64,000 bases of DNA, taken from assembly GCF_041051975.1 (NCBI RefSeq), contig NZ_CP163435.1, forward strand, positions 4,340,001 through 4,404,000. The letters are read 5' to 3'. The position numbers and the translations under genes are program-made. Of this stretch, positions 50,058-58,051 are shown piece by piece. This DNA comes from Streptomyces sp. R21 (GTDB lineage: Bacteria; Actinomycetota; Actinomycetes; Streptomycetales; Streptomycetaceae). The number at the start of each line of letters is the position of its first letter. Position 1 is the first letter of the stretch. The notes under the pieces were generated by a model, which was given only the letters and a program-made list of their open reading frames with translations, did no database searches and was not told the origin of the DNA.

Positions 50058-51598
50058 TGGCGCGCGCGTGGGTGTGGCTCCGCGAGGACGTCTGGGAGAT
50101 TCGTTTCCGCAGGTATGTGGCGCTGACGCTGGTCGCCGTCCTCGTGGGCCTGGGGATCTGGGGCGGCCGGACGGTCACGAAGGAGGACCGCTCCTGCGCG
50201 CCCGGTGTCACACGGCCCGAGGGCAGCGATGAGTGCGTGGGCGTCTCGTGGACGACGTACGCCTTCGGACGTCCGCAGTTCGCCGACACCGTGCAGGCGA
50301 TCAACCGCGAGAACGACCGCCTCAAGCCCGGCAGTTACGTCACCGTCGCCCTCCTGGAGCCCTTCACGGCGACCGACGCGGACAACCTCGGCGACGTGCT
50401 GCACGAGCTGCAGGGCGCGTATCTCGCGCAGTACCAGGCCAACCACGACTCCAACGACCAGACCCCGAAGATACGGCTCGTGCTCGCCAACCCCGGTGCC
50501 ACCGGCACGTATTGGGAGCAGACCGTCGACCGGCTGGAGCGGATGACGAAGAGCCGCGACCGGCTGCGCGCGGTGACCGGCGTCGGGATGAGCACCGACA
50601 ACAACAAGCTCGCGGTGAAGGAACTCACCCGGCGCGGCATCCCGGTGATCGGCTCGTCCATCACCGCCGACGACCTCGCCAACGGGCAGCACGGCAAGGA
50701 CCCTTTCCCCGGGCTCGCCCGCGTCTCCCCCACCAACACCGACGAGGCCCGCGCCCTCGCCTCCTTCGCCAAGGTCTCGGCGCGCAAGGCGTTCCTCGTC
50801 TACGACAAGCCCGGCGACCCGTACACGCGCACGCTCCAGACGTCGTTCGCCAAGCTGCTCAAGGGCTCCCCGTACGGCGCGCAGCCCTTCACACCGCCCG
50901 CCGACCGCAGCCAGGAGGGGACCACGGCCAACACCTTCCGGCAGATCACACACGTCGTCTGCGACACGGCGGACAGCATGACCACCATCTTCTTCGCCGG
51001 CCGGCACACCCAACTGCGGCAGTTCATCAACGCGTTGGGCGACCGTGGCTGCCAGGACCGCTCCTTCACCCTGCTCACCGGCGACGAGGGCTCCTACCTC
51101 ACCGGCGACAAGGCCCTGCACCGCGGCGCCCTCCAACGCCACCTCACCGTCCGCTACACCGCTCTCGCCCACCCGGACGCCTGGGCGAAGGACACCGCGA
51201 AGACCGGGGGCAGCGCCGCCGACACCGAGACGCTGAACGGCATGCTGCGCAGCGCCACCGGCGAGCCGATCGGCCCCATCGGCCCGATCTCCCTCGACGA
51301 CGGGCAGCTGATCATCGCCTACGACGCCATGCAGCTCGCCGTACAGGGCATCCGCGAGGCCACCGCGGACGGCCAGCAGGCGCCCGCGCTCGCGGACGTC
51401 GGCAACCAGTGGACCCTGGTGAAGGGCTCCCAGCGGGTCCCCGGTGCGAGCGGCTGGATCTGCCTCGACAACCACGGCAACCCGTACGACAAGGCCGTAC
51501 CCGTCGTGGAACTCACCCCGCAGGGCACCTCCCGCTTCGTGAAGATCGCCTGGCCGGAGGAGAAGCCCCCGGCGAAGGAGTGCCTGCCGCCGTCCTAA
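50057..51598 (+). CDS. Single-span membrane protein with an extracellular type I periplasmic-binding domain
   Basis: 513 residues. A 20-residue basic, Trp-rich cytoplasmic head (ARAWVWLREDVWEIRFRRY) is followed by one helix (about 20-38) and no lipobox. The outer part opens with two Cys (47, 60), then a Leu/Ile/Val-binding-protein-like fold: SYVTVALLEPFTATDADNLG, ELTRRGIPVIGSSITADDL, GLARVSPTNTDEARALASFA, KAFLVYDKPGDPYTRTLQTS and GQLIIAYDAMQLAVQGIREA. There are no permease or ABC ATPase genes nearby, so it is not an ordinary uptake receptor. Start and stop overlap with the NTPase (TGATG) forces co-translation. It is proposed to sense an extracellular ligand and signal to the NTPase. Confidence 0.8.
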   Translation: MARAWVWLREDVWEIRFRRYVALTLVAVLVGLGIWGGRTVTKEDRSCAPGVTRPEGSDECVGVSWTTYAFGRPQFADTVQAINRENDRLKPGSYVTVALLEPFTATDADNLGDVLHELQGAYLAQYQANHDSNDQTPKIRLVLANPGATGTYWEQTVDRLERMTKSRDRLRAVTGVGMSTDNNKLAVKELTRRGIPVIGSSITADDLANGQHGKDPFPGLARVSPTNTDEARALASFAKVSARKAFLVYDKPGDPYTRTLQTSFAKLLKGSPYGAQPFTPPADRSQEGTTANTFRQITHVVCDTADSMTTIFFAGRHTQLRQFINALGDRGCQDRSFTLLTGDEGSYLTGDKALHRGALQRHLTVRYTALAHPDAWAKDTAKTGGSAADTETLNGMLRSATGEPIGPIGPISLDDGQLIIAYDAMQLAVQGIREATADGQQAPALADVGNQWTLVKGSQRVPGASGWICLDNHGNPYDKAVPVVELTPQGTSRFVKIAWPEEKPPAKECLPPS

Positions 51599-51993
51599 CC
51601 GGACAGGGTGTGCACCAGCCGCTCGAAACGGCCCCGCCAGTCGGGCGGCTCCACGCCCTCCGGGATCTCGTGCGTGAACCGGAGCGTGGTCCCGCCGCCC
51701 GGCGCGGGCTCCAGATGGAACCGGACCCGCCCACGCCCCTCCACGCTGTACTCCGCGACCCGCTCGACATCCCAGGCGGTGACCTGCCCCGGCCCGAGCC
51801 CGGCGAGGGTCACCGCCCCGCCGAGCCGGGGCTCGAAGACCTCGACGGCGTCCAGCCACCCCTTGAGGCCCTCGGCGGTGGCCAGCGCGGGCCAGACGTT
51901 CTCCACAGCCTGGGGAAGCCGCACCAGGAACCGCAGGGCCCGCGCGTCCCCCCGGGTCTCGGTGGTGGCGCCCTCTTCGATGAAGTCGCTCAT
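51595..51993 (-). CDS. SRPBCC/AHSA1-like protein
   Basis: 132 residues. RFLVRLPQAVENVWPALATA with EGLKGWLDAVEVFEPRLGGA, then a long beta segment and DWRGRFERLVHTLSG at the end, is the START/Bet v1-like fold often called activator of Hsp90 ATPase homologue 1-like. It may bind a hydrophobic ligand. Its stop codon overlaps the convergent stop of the binding-protein gene by four bases. The role is unknown. Confidence 0.82.
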   Translation of the reverse strand: MSDFIEEGATTETRGDARALRFLVRLPQAVENVWPALATAEGLKGWLDAVEVFEPRLGGAVTLAGLGPGQVTAWDVERVAEYSVEGRGRVRFHLEPAPGGGTTLRFTHEIPEGVEPPDWRGRFERLVHTLSG

Positions 51994-52056
51994 GCCTCCA
52001 GCGTGGCCCGTGGACGGAGCTCACGCACCCTTAGAGGCGCTGACCTGCCAGTGTGC

Positions 52057-53166
52057 TCAGCCGACACCCGCGTACGAGTGCTTGCCGCCCACGAAGATGT
52101 TGACGCCGTAGTAGTTGAAGAGCCAGCAGCCGAAGGCGAGGAGGGCGATGTAGGCGGCCTTGCGGCCCTTCCAGCCTGCCGTGGCGCGGGCGTGCAGGTA
52201 GCAGGCGTAGGCGACCCAGGTGATGAAGGCCCAGGTCTCCTTGGGGTCCCAGCCCCAGTAGCGGCCCCAGGCGTCGCCCGCCCAGATCGCGCCCGCGATG
52301 ATCGTGAACGTCCACAGCGGGAAGACGGCGGCGTTCACGCGGTAGGAGAACTTGTCGAGGGACGCCGACGCGGGCAGGCGCTCCATGACGGAGGTCGCGA
52401 AGCGGCCCGGCTTCCCGCCGTTCGCGAGCTTGTTCTCGTACGAGTCCTTGAAGAGGTACATCAGGGTGCCGACCGCGCCCACGTAGAAGACCGCGCCGCA
52501 GAAGATCGCCGTCGAGACGTGGATGTACAGCCAGTACGAGTGCAGCGCGGGGACCAGCTGGTCGCTCGCCGTGTAGAGGACCGTGACCGCGAGGCCCAGG
52601 TCCAGCAGGACCGTGGTGATCAGGAACAGGCCGAGCCAGCGCACGTTCTTCTTCAGCGCGAGCAGGGCGAGGTACACGCCGACCGCGACGGTGGAGAAGG
52701 TGATGTTGAACTCGTACATGTTGCCCCACGGCGCCCGCTCCACCGAGGCCGCGCGGGCGATGACGCCGGCGAGCTCGACGAGGAAGGCGAGCACGGTGAG
52801 CGACACCGCGATACGGCCGTAGAGGTCGCCCTGCACGTCGCCGCCGTGGGCGCCGGGGCCGTCGGGCACGTCACGCGCGCCGACCGCGGACCGGGTGACG
52901 ACCTTCGGCCGCTCCAGCACGGTGGTGCCGCCCGCCGACTTCACGGTGACCGCCGGGGCGCCGGCCTTGGCCTTCGCCCCGGTCGGCTCGGTGAGCGCGG
53001 CCGCCGTACGGGCGACCTTGCTGCGGCTGCCGAAGAGCCACTCGGCGATGTACGCGAAGAACGCCAGGGTGTAGACGGCCATCGCGGAGTAGATCAGCGT
53101 GTTGCTGACGTTGGCGAGGTGTTCGTTGGTGGCGGTGGCCAGGTCGGTTGCGGCGGCGAGAGTCAC
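52057..53166 (-). CDS. ccsB: Cytochrome c biogenesis protein CcsB (System II haem export)
   Basis: 369 residues from GTG 53166. It is multipass, with the haem-handling tryptophan-rich motif WAGDAWGRYWGWDPKETWAF followed by ITWVAYACYLHARAT, typical of CcsA/CcsB. With ResB it forms the System II complex that exports haem and attaches it to apocytochrome c outside the membrane. Its GTG overlaps the ResB stop by four bases (GTGA). A loop after the first helix carries an Ala/Lys/Val-rich insertion. Confidence 0.94.
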   Translation of the reverse strand: MTLAAATDLATATNEHLANVSNTLIYSAMAVYTLAFFAYIAEWLFGSRSKVARTAAALTEPTGAKAKAGAPAVTVKSAGGTTVLERPKVVTRSAVGARDVPDGPGAHGGDVQGDLYGRIAVSLTVLAFLVELAGVIARAASVERAPWGNMYEFNITFSTVAVGVYLALLALKKNVRWLGLFLITTVLLDLGLAVTVLYTASDQLVPALHSYWLYIHVSTAIFCGAVFYVGAVGTLMYLFKDSYENKLANGGKPGRFATSVMERLPASASLDKFSYRVNAAVFPLWTFTIIAGAIWAGDAWGRYWGWDPKETWAFITWVAYACYLHARATAGWKGRKAAYIALLAFGCWLFNYYGVNIFVGGKHSYAGVG

Positions 53167-54989
53167 TTGTTCTCAGCCCCTTCGGCGGCAGGTACTTCGG
53201 CGGCAGGTACGGGGGGTTCGGCGTCCGGGTCGGGGTCCGGCTCGTCCGGCTTGGTGGGTGCCTTGTCGTGCACGAGCGCGGCCAGGTCGCCCAGTTCCTC
53301 GGGGAGTTTCGCGGACTCGCTGCGGCCGAGGCCCGCCATCTCGACGACGGTCACACCGTCGGCTCCGGCGGTGGCCCGCACCCAGACACGGCGGCGTTGG
53401 ATGAACAGCGACCCGGCGAGACCGAAGATCGCGCCGAAGGCCCCGACCAGCGCCCAGTCACTGCCGGGCTGCTGCGTGACCTGGAAGCCGGCCCACTCCT
53501 TGATGTCCTTCTCGAAGGTGATCGAGCCGGCACCGTCCGGCAGCTTCATGGTCTCGCCGGGCAGCAACTGCTTCTTGAGGATGTCGCCCTTGGAGTCCTT
53601 GAACTGCTTCATGTTGGTCGTGTTGAGCTGGTACACGTTCTGCGGGATGCCCGAGTTGACGCCCAGGTCGCCGTGGTACCCGGTCAGGTTGAGCACCGGG
53701 AAGTCGAGCGCCGGGAACTGGGAGAACATCGTCCCGTTGCCCTTGCCGGCGAACGTCGGCACGAACACCGCCGCGAACCCGAGCTGGTCGGACCGGCCCT
53801 TGCCGTTCTTGTAGCCGTCCATCACCTTGATCGCGCCCTGCGAGGTGACGTTCGAGTCGAGCGGCAGCATCGGCACGGCCTCGTGGAAGACGACGTTGCC
53901 CTTGCCGTCGCGGACCGTGATCATGGGTGCGTAGCCGTGGCTGACGAGGTAGACCTTCGAGTCGCCGATCTCCAGCGGCTCGTTGACCTTGACGGTGGTC
54001 TTCCTCTTCTTGCCGTAGGCGCCCTCGCGGTAGGTGATGTCCGCCTGGTACGTGCGAGGGGTGCCCGTGTTGGGGCCGGTCCGCTCGTAGGTTCCGGTGA
54101 ACTTCTTCAGGTCGAAGCTGAACGGCGTCAGGTCGTCGTTGCTGAAGAGGGTGCCCGACTTGAAGTCGTCGTACATCAGGATCGCGTTGGAGAAGCCCTC
54201 GCCCTCGACGAGCAGCTTGTTGCCCTCGGACTTGAAGAGCTGGCCCCAGGCGAAGGCCACCAGCATCACGATCAGCGCCATGTGGAAGAGCAGGTTGCCG
54301 GTCTCGCGCAGATAGCCCTTCTCGGCGGCTACGGCGTCCCCGTCGACGTGCGCCCGGAAGCGGCGCTTCTTGAGCACGCCGAGCGCGACGGCGCGGACCT
54401 GCTCGGGGTCGGCCTCGGTGCGCCACGTCGTGTACGCGGGCAGCCGGGTCAGCCGCTTCGGCGCGCCCGGCGGACGGCCGCGGAGCTGCCCGACGAACTG
54501 CCAGGTGCGCGGCACGATGCAGCCGATGAGCGAGACGAACAGCAGGATGTAGATCGCCGAGAACCACACCGAGCTGTAGACGTGGAACATGCCGAGCTTG
54601 TCGTAGAGCGGACCCAGCACGCTGTGCGCGTCCTGGAACTCCTGCACCTTCGTCTCGTCGGTCCCGGACTGCGGGATCAGCGAGCCGGGGATCGCGCCGA
54701 GCGACAGCAGGAACAGCAGCAGCAGCGCGACCCGCATCGAGGTGAGCTGCCGCCAGAACCAGCGGGCCCAGCCGATGACCTCGCGGCCGGTCCAGGCGAG
54801 CCACCCCGAGAGGCCGGGGGCGCGCGAACCGCCGAAGGAGCCGGGCATCGCCGTCTCGACGGGGGCGGTGGAGAGCTGGGACCCGGCTTCGCCGAGATCA
54901 CGCGCGTCCCGGGCGTCCTGGGATTCCGGTGCGTCCGGGCCCGTCGTCTCGTCCGCGCCCGTGCCCGAGTCGGTGTCGGTCTTGCTCAT
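53163..54989 (-). CDS. resB: Cytochrome c biogenesis protein ResB
   Basis: 608 residues. A 70-residue acidic N-terminus precedes helix one (RVALLLLFLLSLGAIPGSLI), with two more helices near 120-150 and 225-245, a large extracytoplasmic beta domain and a last helix (VGAFGAIFGLAGSLFIQRRR) before a Pro/Asp-rich tail. RTWQFVGQLRGRPPGAPKRL is a ResB signature. It is the partner of CcsB and is translated with it through the GTGA overlap. Four bases separate it from ccdA. Confidence 0.94.
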   Translation of the reverse strand: MSKTDTDSGTGADETTGPDAPESQDARDARDLGEAGSQLSTAPVETAMPGSFGGSRAPGLSGWLAWTGREVIGWARWFWRQLTSMRVALLLLFLLSLGAIPGSLIPQSGTDETKVQEFQDAHSVLGPLYDKLGMFHVYSSVWFSAIYILLFVSLIGCIVPRTWQFVGQLRGRPPGAPKRLTRLPAYTTWRTEADPEQVRAVALGVLKKRRFRAHVDGDAVAAEKGYLRETGNLLFHMALIVMLVAFAWGQLFKSEGNKLLVEGEGFSNAILMYDDFKSGTLFSNDDLTPFSFDLKKFTGTYERTGPNTGTPRTYQADITYREGAYGKKRKTTVKVNEPLEIGDSKVYLVSHGYAPMITVRDGKGNVVFHEAVPMLPLDSNVTSQGAIKVMDGYKNGKGRSDQLGFAAVFVPTFAGKGNGTMFSQFPALDFPVLNLTGYHGDLGVNSGIPQNVYQLNTTNMKQFKDSKGDILKKQLLPGETMKLPDGAGSITFEKDIKEWAGFQVTQQPGSDWALVGAFGAIFGLAGSLFIQRRRVWVRATAGADGVTVVEMAGLGRSESAKLPEELGDLAALVHDKAPTKPDEPDPDPDAEPPVPAAEVPAAEGAENK

Positions 54990-54992
54990 CGA

Positions 54993-55769
54993 TCAGATCC
55001 CTACCGTGAAGCCGTCGGACCAGCTCTGCATCTGCTGAACGAGGGTGTCCCACGCACCGGTCAGCAGGAGGAGGCCGGTCACGATCATCATGCCGCCGCC
55101 GATCCGCATCACCCAGGTGTAGTGCCGCTTGACCCAGCCGAACGCGCCGAGCGCCTTGCGGAAGGCGACCGCGGCGAGGACGAAGGGGATACCGAGACCG
55201 AGGCAGTACGCGATGGTCAGTATGGCGCCCCGGCCGGCGCTCGCCTGGTTCAGGGAGAGCGCGCTGACGGAGGCGAGCGTCGGCCCCAGGCACGGCGTCC
55301 AGCCGATCCCGAACAGCGCGCCGAGGAAGGGGGCGCCGATGAGTCCCGTGACCGGCCGCTTGTGGAAGCGGAATTCGCGCTGGGTGAGCCAGGGCATGCC
55401 GCCCATGAAGAACACGCCCATGAGGATCATGAGCACGCCGAGCACCTTGGACAGGACGTCCTGGTGCTCCTGCAGGTTCGATCCCCAGTACCCGAAGAGC
55501 GCTCCGCCGGAGACGAACACGACGGTGAAGCCGAGGACGAACAGACCCGCGCCCGCCGCCATCCGACCCCGTCTGGCGTCCGCCAGGTCCGTGCCGCTCA
55601 CCCCGGTGACGTACGACAGATAGCCGGGGACCAGGGGCAGCACGCACGGCGAGAAGAAGGAGACGAGTCCGCCGAGCACGGCGATGGGGAAGGCCAGCAG
55701 CAGCGCTCCGCTGAAGACCGTCTCGTTCCTGCCGGTCGCCTCGGCGAGGGTGGTGGCGAGAAGGGACAC
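54993..55769 (-). CDS. ccdA: Thiol-disulfide membrane carrier CcdA
   Basis: 258 residues from GTG 55769, with six helices. VSFFSPCVLPLVPGYLSYVT and LFGIGWTPCLGPTLASVSAL each carry the redox Cys-Pro of the DsbD/CcdA family. It passes electrons from cytoplasmic thioredoxin across the membrane to ResA, keeping apocytochrome haem-site cysteines reduced. It lies six bases after resA and four before resB. Confidence 0.95.
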   Translation of the reverse strand: MSLLATTLAEATGRNETVFSGALLLAFPIAVLGGLVSFFSPCVLPLVPGYLSYVTGVSGTDLADARRGRMAAGAGLFVLGFTVVFVSGGALFGYWGSNLQEHQDVLSKVLGVLMILMGVFFMGGMPWLTQREFRFHKRPVTGLIGAPFLGALFGIGWTPCLGPTLASVSALSLNQASAGRGAILTIAYCLGLGIPFVLAAVAFRKALGAFGWVKRHYTWVMRIGGGMMIVTGLLLLTGAWDTLVQQMQSWSDGFTVGI

Positions 55770-55775
55770 GTCAGG

Positions 55776-56399
55776 TCACTTCTCCGCGAGGACGGGCTTG
55801 AGCATCTTGCGCAGGCTCTCCTCGCTGAGCGCCTGGAGCGTCCGGGAGGCGACCTTGCCGTCCCGGTCGACGATCAGCGTGGAGGGGATGAGCTGCGGGT
55901 TGAGCGTGCCCTTCTTGAAGCGGAGCATCAGCCTGCCCGTGGGGTCGTACAGACTCGGGTACGTGATCCCGTGTTCCTTCTCGAACGCCCTGGGCAGGGT
56001 GAGGCCGGAGTCGCGGGTGTTGATGCCGACGAACTGCACGCCGTCGTCCTTGACGTCCTTGTAGACCTTCTCGAAGTTCTCGGCCTCAAGACGGCACGGC
56101 CCGCACCAGGAGCCCCAGATGTTGAGGACGACGACCTTGCCCTTGTAGTCGTCGACGTCGAGCTGCTTGCCGTCGACGGTCGGGCCGGAGAGGTCGGGGA
56201 TCGGGGTCCGCGAGCCCTTGGCGACGGTGTCCACACCGTCCTTGCCTGCGACGAAGTTGGTGTTGCCCGAGCCCCCGGAGGTGCCCCCGGAACCGCACGC
56301 GGACAGGAGGAGCGCCGCGACGGCGGCCCCGGCGGTGAGCAGGACGGCACGGCTACGGGTGCGGTTCGGGCGCTGGTCGGCGCGGCAGGCGGCACTCAT
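55776..56399 (-). CDS. resA: TlpA/ResA-type thioredoxin-fold lipoprotein
   Basis: 207 residues. The signal peptide ends in the lipobox LLLSACGSGG. The thioredoxin domain has VVVLNIWGSWCGPCRLEAEN, with the redox WCGPC, and the cis-Pro strand LIPSTLIVDRDGKVA. It reduces disulfides in apocytochrome c using electrons from CcdA. It is first in the resA-ccdA-resB-ccsB run, 105 bp downstream of a secreted deacetylase-like gene. Confidence 0.94.
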   Translation of the reverse strand: MSAACRADQRPNRTRSRAVLLTAGAAVAALLLSACGSGGTSGGSGNTNFVAGKDGVDTVAKGSRTPIPDLSGPTVDGKQLDVDDYKGKVVVLNIWGSWCGPCRLEAENFEKVYKDVKDDGVQFVGINTRDSGLTLPRAFEKEHGITYPSLYDPTGRLMLRFKKGTLNPQLIPSTLIVDRDGKVASRTLQALSEESLRKMLKPVLAEK

Positions 56400-56469
56400 G
56401 TGAAAAGTTTCGCATGTCTGATTCGGGGATCTTCCGCACCCCCCTCGCGGGTGGAAAAGCCCATTTCAG

Positions 56470-56489
56470 GGCGGGTTTGCCAGCCCGCC
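56470..56489 (-). terminator. Short hairpin after the deacetylase-like gene
   Basis: GGCGGG (56470-56475) and CCCGCC (56484-56489) form a 6-bp GC-only stem with an eight-base loop, 16 bases beyond the stop codon of the minus-strand gene and before resA. It is a weak terminator at best. Confidence 0.4.
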
Positions 56490-56504
56490 GGACGAGCTGT
56501 GCGG

Positions 56505-57788
56505 TCAGCTGTTCGCCGAGGCCGTGGCGGAGCTGGTGGCGTTCGTCGAGGTGTCCCCGAGGTAGCTCTTCCAGCCGCCGGCCGGCTGCTCGCCGACGCC
56601 CAGCTTCTGCAGCTTGGTCAGCACCTCGGGCTTCTGCACGTCGAGCCAGTCGGCGAACTGCCGGAAGGAGACGATGCGCACATCGGCGCCCTTCTCCTTC
56701 TCCCGGGCCACGTACTTGAAGGCCTGCTCGACGGCGTCCATGTAGATGCCGCCGTTCCACTGCTCGAAGTGGTTGCCGATGAAGAAGGGGGCGCGGTTGG
56801 TCTCGTAGGCCCGCTTGAACCCGGCGATGTAGGCGTCGGCCGCCTGGGTGCGCCAGCCCGGGTAGTTGGCGGGCGGCGCCTTGGTCGAGGCGTGCGACTG
56901 GTTCGCCAGGATGTTGTAGTCCATCGAGAGCACCTCGAAGGAGTGGCCCGGGAACGGGATCCCCTGGAGGGGGAAGTCCCACACGCCCTCCTTCTTGCCC
57001 GGCCACTGCTGGAGGCCGCCGGGCGAGGAGGCGTCGTAGCGCCAGCCGAGTTCCTTGGCGGTGGGCAGCAGGTTGTTCTGCCCGAGCAGACAGGGCGTAC
57101 GGCCGCCGACGAGCTCCTTCTCGTAGTCGAAGGGCAGGGACGGCATGTCGGTCCAGCCGGTGTTGGTGCGCCACTCCTTGACGAAGGACTTCGCCTGGTC
57201 GATCTCGCTGCGCCACTGGGCCGGGGTCCAGTTGGCGACGGTGCCGTTACCGCTGCAGAAGTGGCCGTTGAAGTGCGTGCCGATCTCGTGGCCGTCGAGC
57301 CAGGCGCGATGGACGCCCTTCAGCGTCATCTTGATGTGCTCGTCGGTGAGATAACCGATGTCGGAGGCGCCCTTGGGGTTATTGGGCGGCAAGTACATGC
57401 GCTTTTTCGATTCCGGCAGGAGATACAGCCCGGAGAGAAAGAAGGTCATGTGCGCGTCGTGCTCTTTGGCGAGGTCGAGAAAGCGGGTGAAGAGTCCCGT
57501 GCCGACTTCTCCGGCGCCGTCCCAGGAAAAGATCACGAACTGCGGCGGGGTCTGGCCGGGTTCGAGGGGCTCCGGCTTGCCGGGCTGGTGCGGCTGCTTG
57601 CCCGTGAACGACGTGGAGCCGTCACCGATGAGGCGTGCGGGGCGCTTGGGACCGGCATGTCCGCCGGAAGGGGAACCTCCGATGTGGCCCCCGCCGTCTG
57701 TCATGGCAGTACCGCAACCGGCGAGGCCCATAGCCGCGGCGGCACCTGCTCCGAGCCCGATCGCTCCCCGTCGGCTGAACTCCCGCAT
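56505..57788 (-). CDS. Secreted polysaccharide-deacetylase-like lipoprotein
   Basis: 427 residues. The N-terminus (REFSRRGAIGLGAGAAAAMG, then LAGCGT) combines a twin-arginine-like motif with a lipobox. The NodB-like barrel reads PPQFVIFSWDGAGEVGTGLF and LDGHEIGTHFNGHFCSGNGT. The usual TFDDG has become SWDGAG and the HSxxHP motif is changed to HFNGHF, so metal binding and activity are uncertain. RAPFFIGNHFEQWNGGIYMD is a further conserved block. Its 5' region has a tandem repeat inside a hairpin. It lies between the histidine phosphatase and resA genes on the same strand. Confidence 0.8.
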   Translation of the reverse strand: MREFSRRGAIGLGAGAAAAMGLAGCGTAMTDGGGHIGGSPSGGHAGPKRPARLIGDGSTSFTGKQPHQPGKPEPLEPGQTPPQFVIFSWDGAGEVGTGLFTRFLDLAKEHDAHMTFFLSGLYLLPESKKRMYLPPNNPKGASDIGYLTDEHIKMTLKGVHRAWLDGHEIGTHFNGHFCSGNGTVANWTPAQWRSEIDQAKSFVKEWRTNTGWTDMPSLPFDYEKELVGGRTPCLLGQNNLLPTAKELGWRYDASSPGGLQQWPGKKEGVWDFPLQGIPFPGHSFEVLSMDYNILANQSHASTKAPPANYPGWRTQAADAYIAGFKRAYETNRAPFFIGNHFEQWNGGIYMDAVEQAFKYVAREKEKGADVRIVSFRQFADWLDVQKPEVLTKLQKLGVGEQPAGGWKSYLGDTSTNATSSATASANS

Positions 57789-57808
57789 GGCGTCCCCGTT
57801 TCGTCGGT

Positions 57809-57847
57809 CCCTCTCAGCTGGCTCTCAGCTGGCACCCATTGAGAGGG
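57809..57847 (-). promoter_or_regulatory. 5'-leader hairpin with an 11-bp tandem repeat
   Basis: CTCTCAGCTGG occurs twice without a gap (57811-57821, 57822-57832). CCCTCTCA (57809-57816) pairs with TGAGAGGG (57840-57847) around it. It lies 21-59 bp upstream of the deacetylase-like start and would be in its mRNA leader if transcription begins in the AT-rich stretch near 57880-57915. Confidence 0.5.
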
Positions 57848-57924
57848 CACGACGAAGACGGCGGTTCCTCGGAACTCGCGCATATTTAACTGTTTTTACG
57901 AAGATACGCTCTGATGACATGCCT

Positions 57925-58018
57925 GCATACGCTTTGTGACGGGCGCACGCCTTGCGAGTAAGCGCACGGCTTGCAACTGTGCGTGCACACTTTCCCGTCG
58001 CGCACAGCGCATGCTCTT
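57925..58018. repeat. Degenerate 19-bp periodic repeat array
   Basis: Copies begin at 57925, 57943, 57962, 57981 and 58000, spaced 18, 19, 19 and 19 bp. The first three share GC(A/G)(T/C)ACG(C)(C/G/T)TTG and the last two share only the GCGYRC opening. The array sits between the phosphatase stop and the deacetylase-like promoter and is a candidate cluster of regulator sites. Degeneracy and GC-richness make chance a real alternative. Confidence 0.4.
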
Positions 58019-58025
58019 GGGCCGT

Positions 58026-58051
58026 CTTACGTCGCCTTACGTCGCCTTACG
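58026..58051 (-). repeat. 10-bp tandem repeat giving TAA stops in all three frames
   Basis: CTTACGTCGC is repeated at 58026-58035 and 58036-58045, with a partial copy at 58046-58051. On the minus strand each copy gives TAA (58049-47, 58039-37, 58029-27), ten bases apart, so the phosphatase stop is followed by stops in the other two frames. Confidence 0.6.

Noticed and set aside
53148..57842. A 1564-codon plus-strand open frame
   Set aside because: It is antisense to ccsB, resB, ccdA, resA and the deacetylase-like gene, all of which have clear motifs. The translation is Arg/Gly/Asp/Val low complexity, typical of a high-GC shadow frame.
57925..58051. Possible CRISPR array from the 19-bp periodic repeats
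   Set aside because: Repeats are contiguous and degenerate, without spacers, and no cas gene is present in the window.
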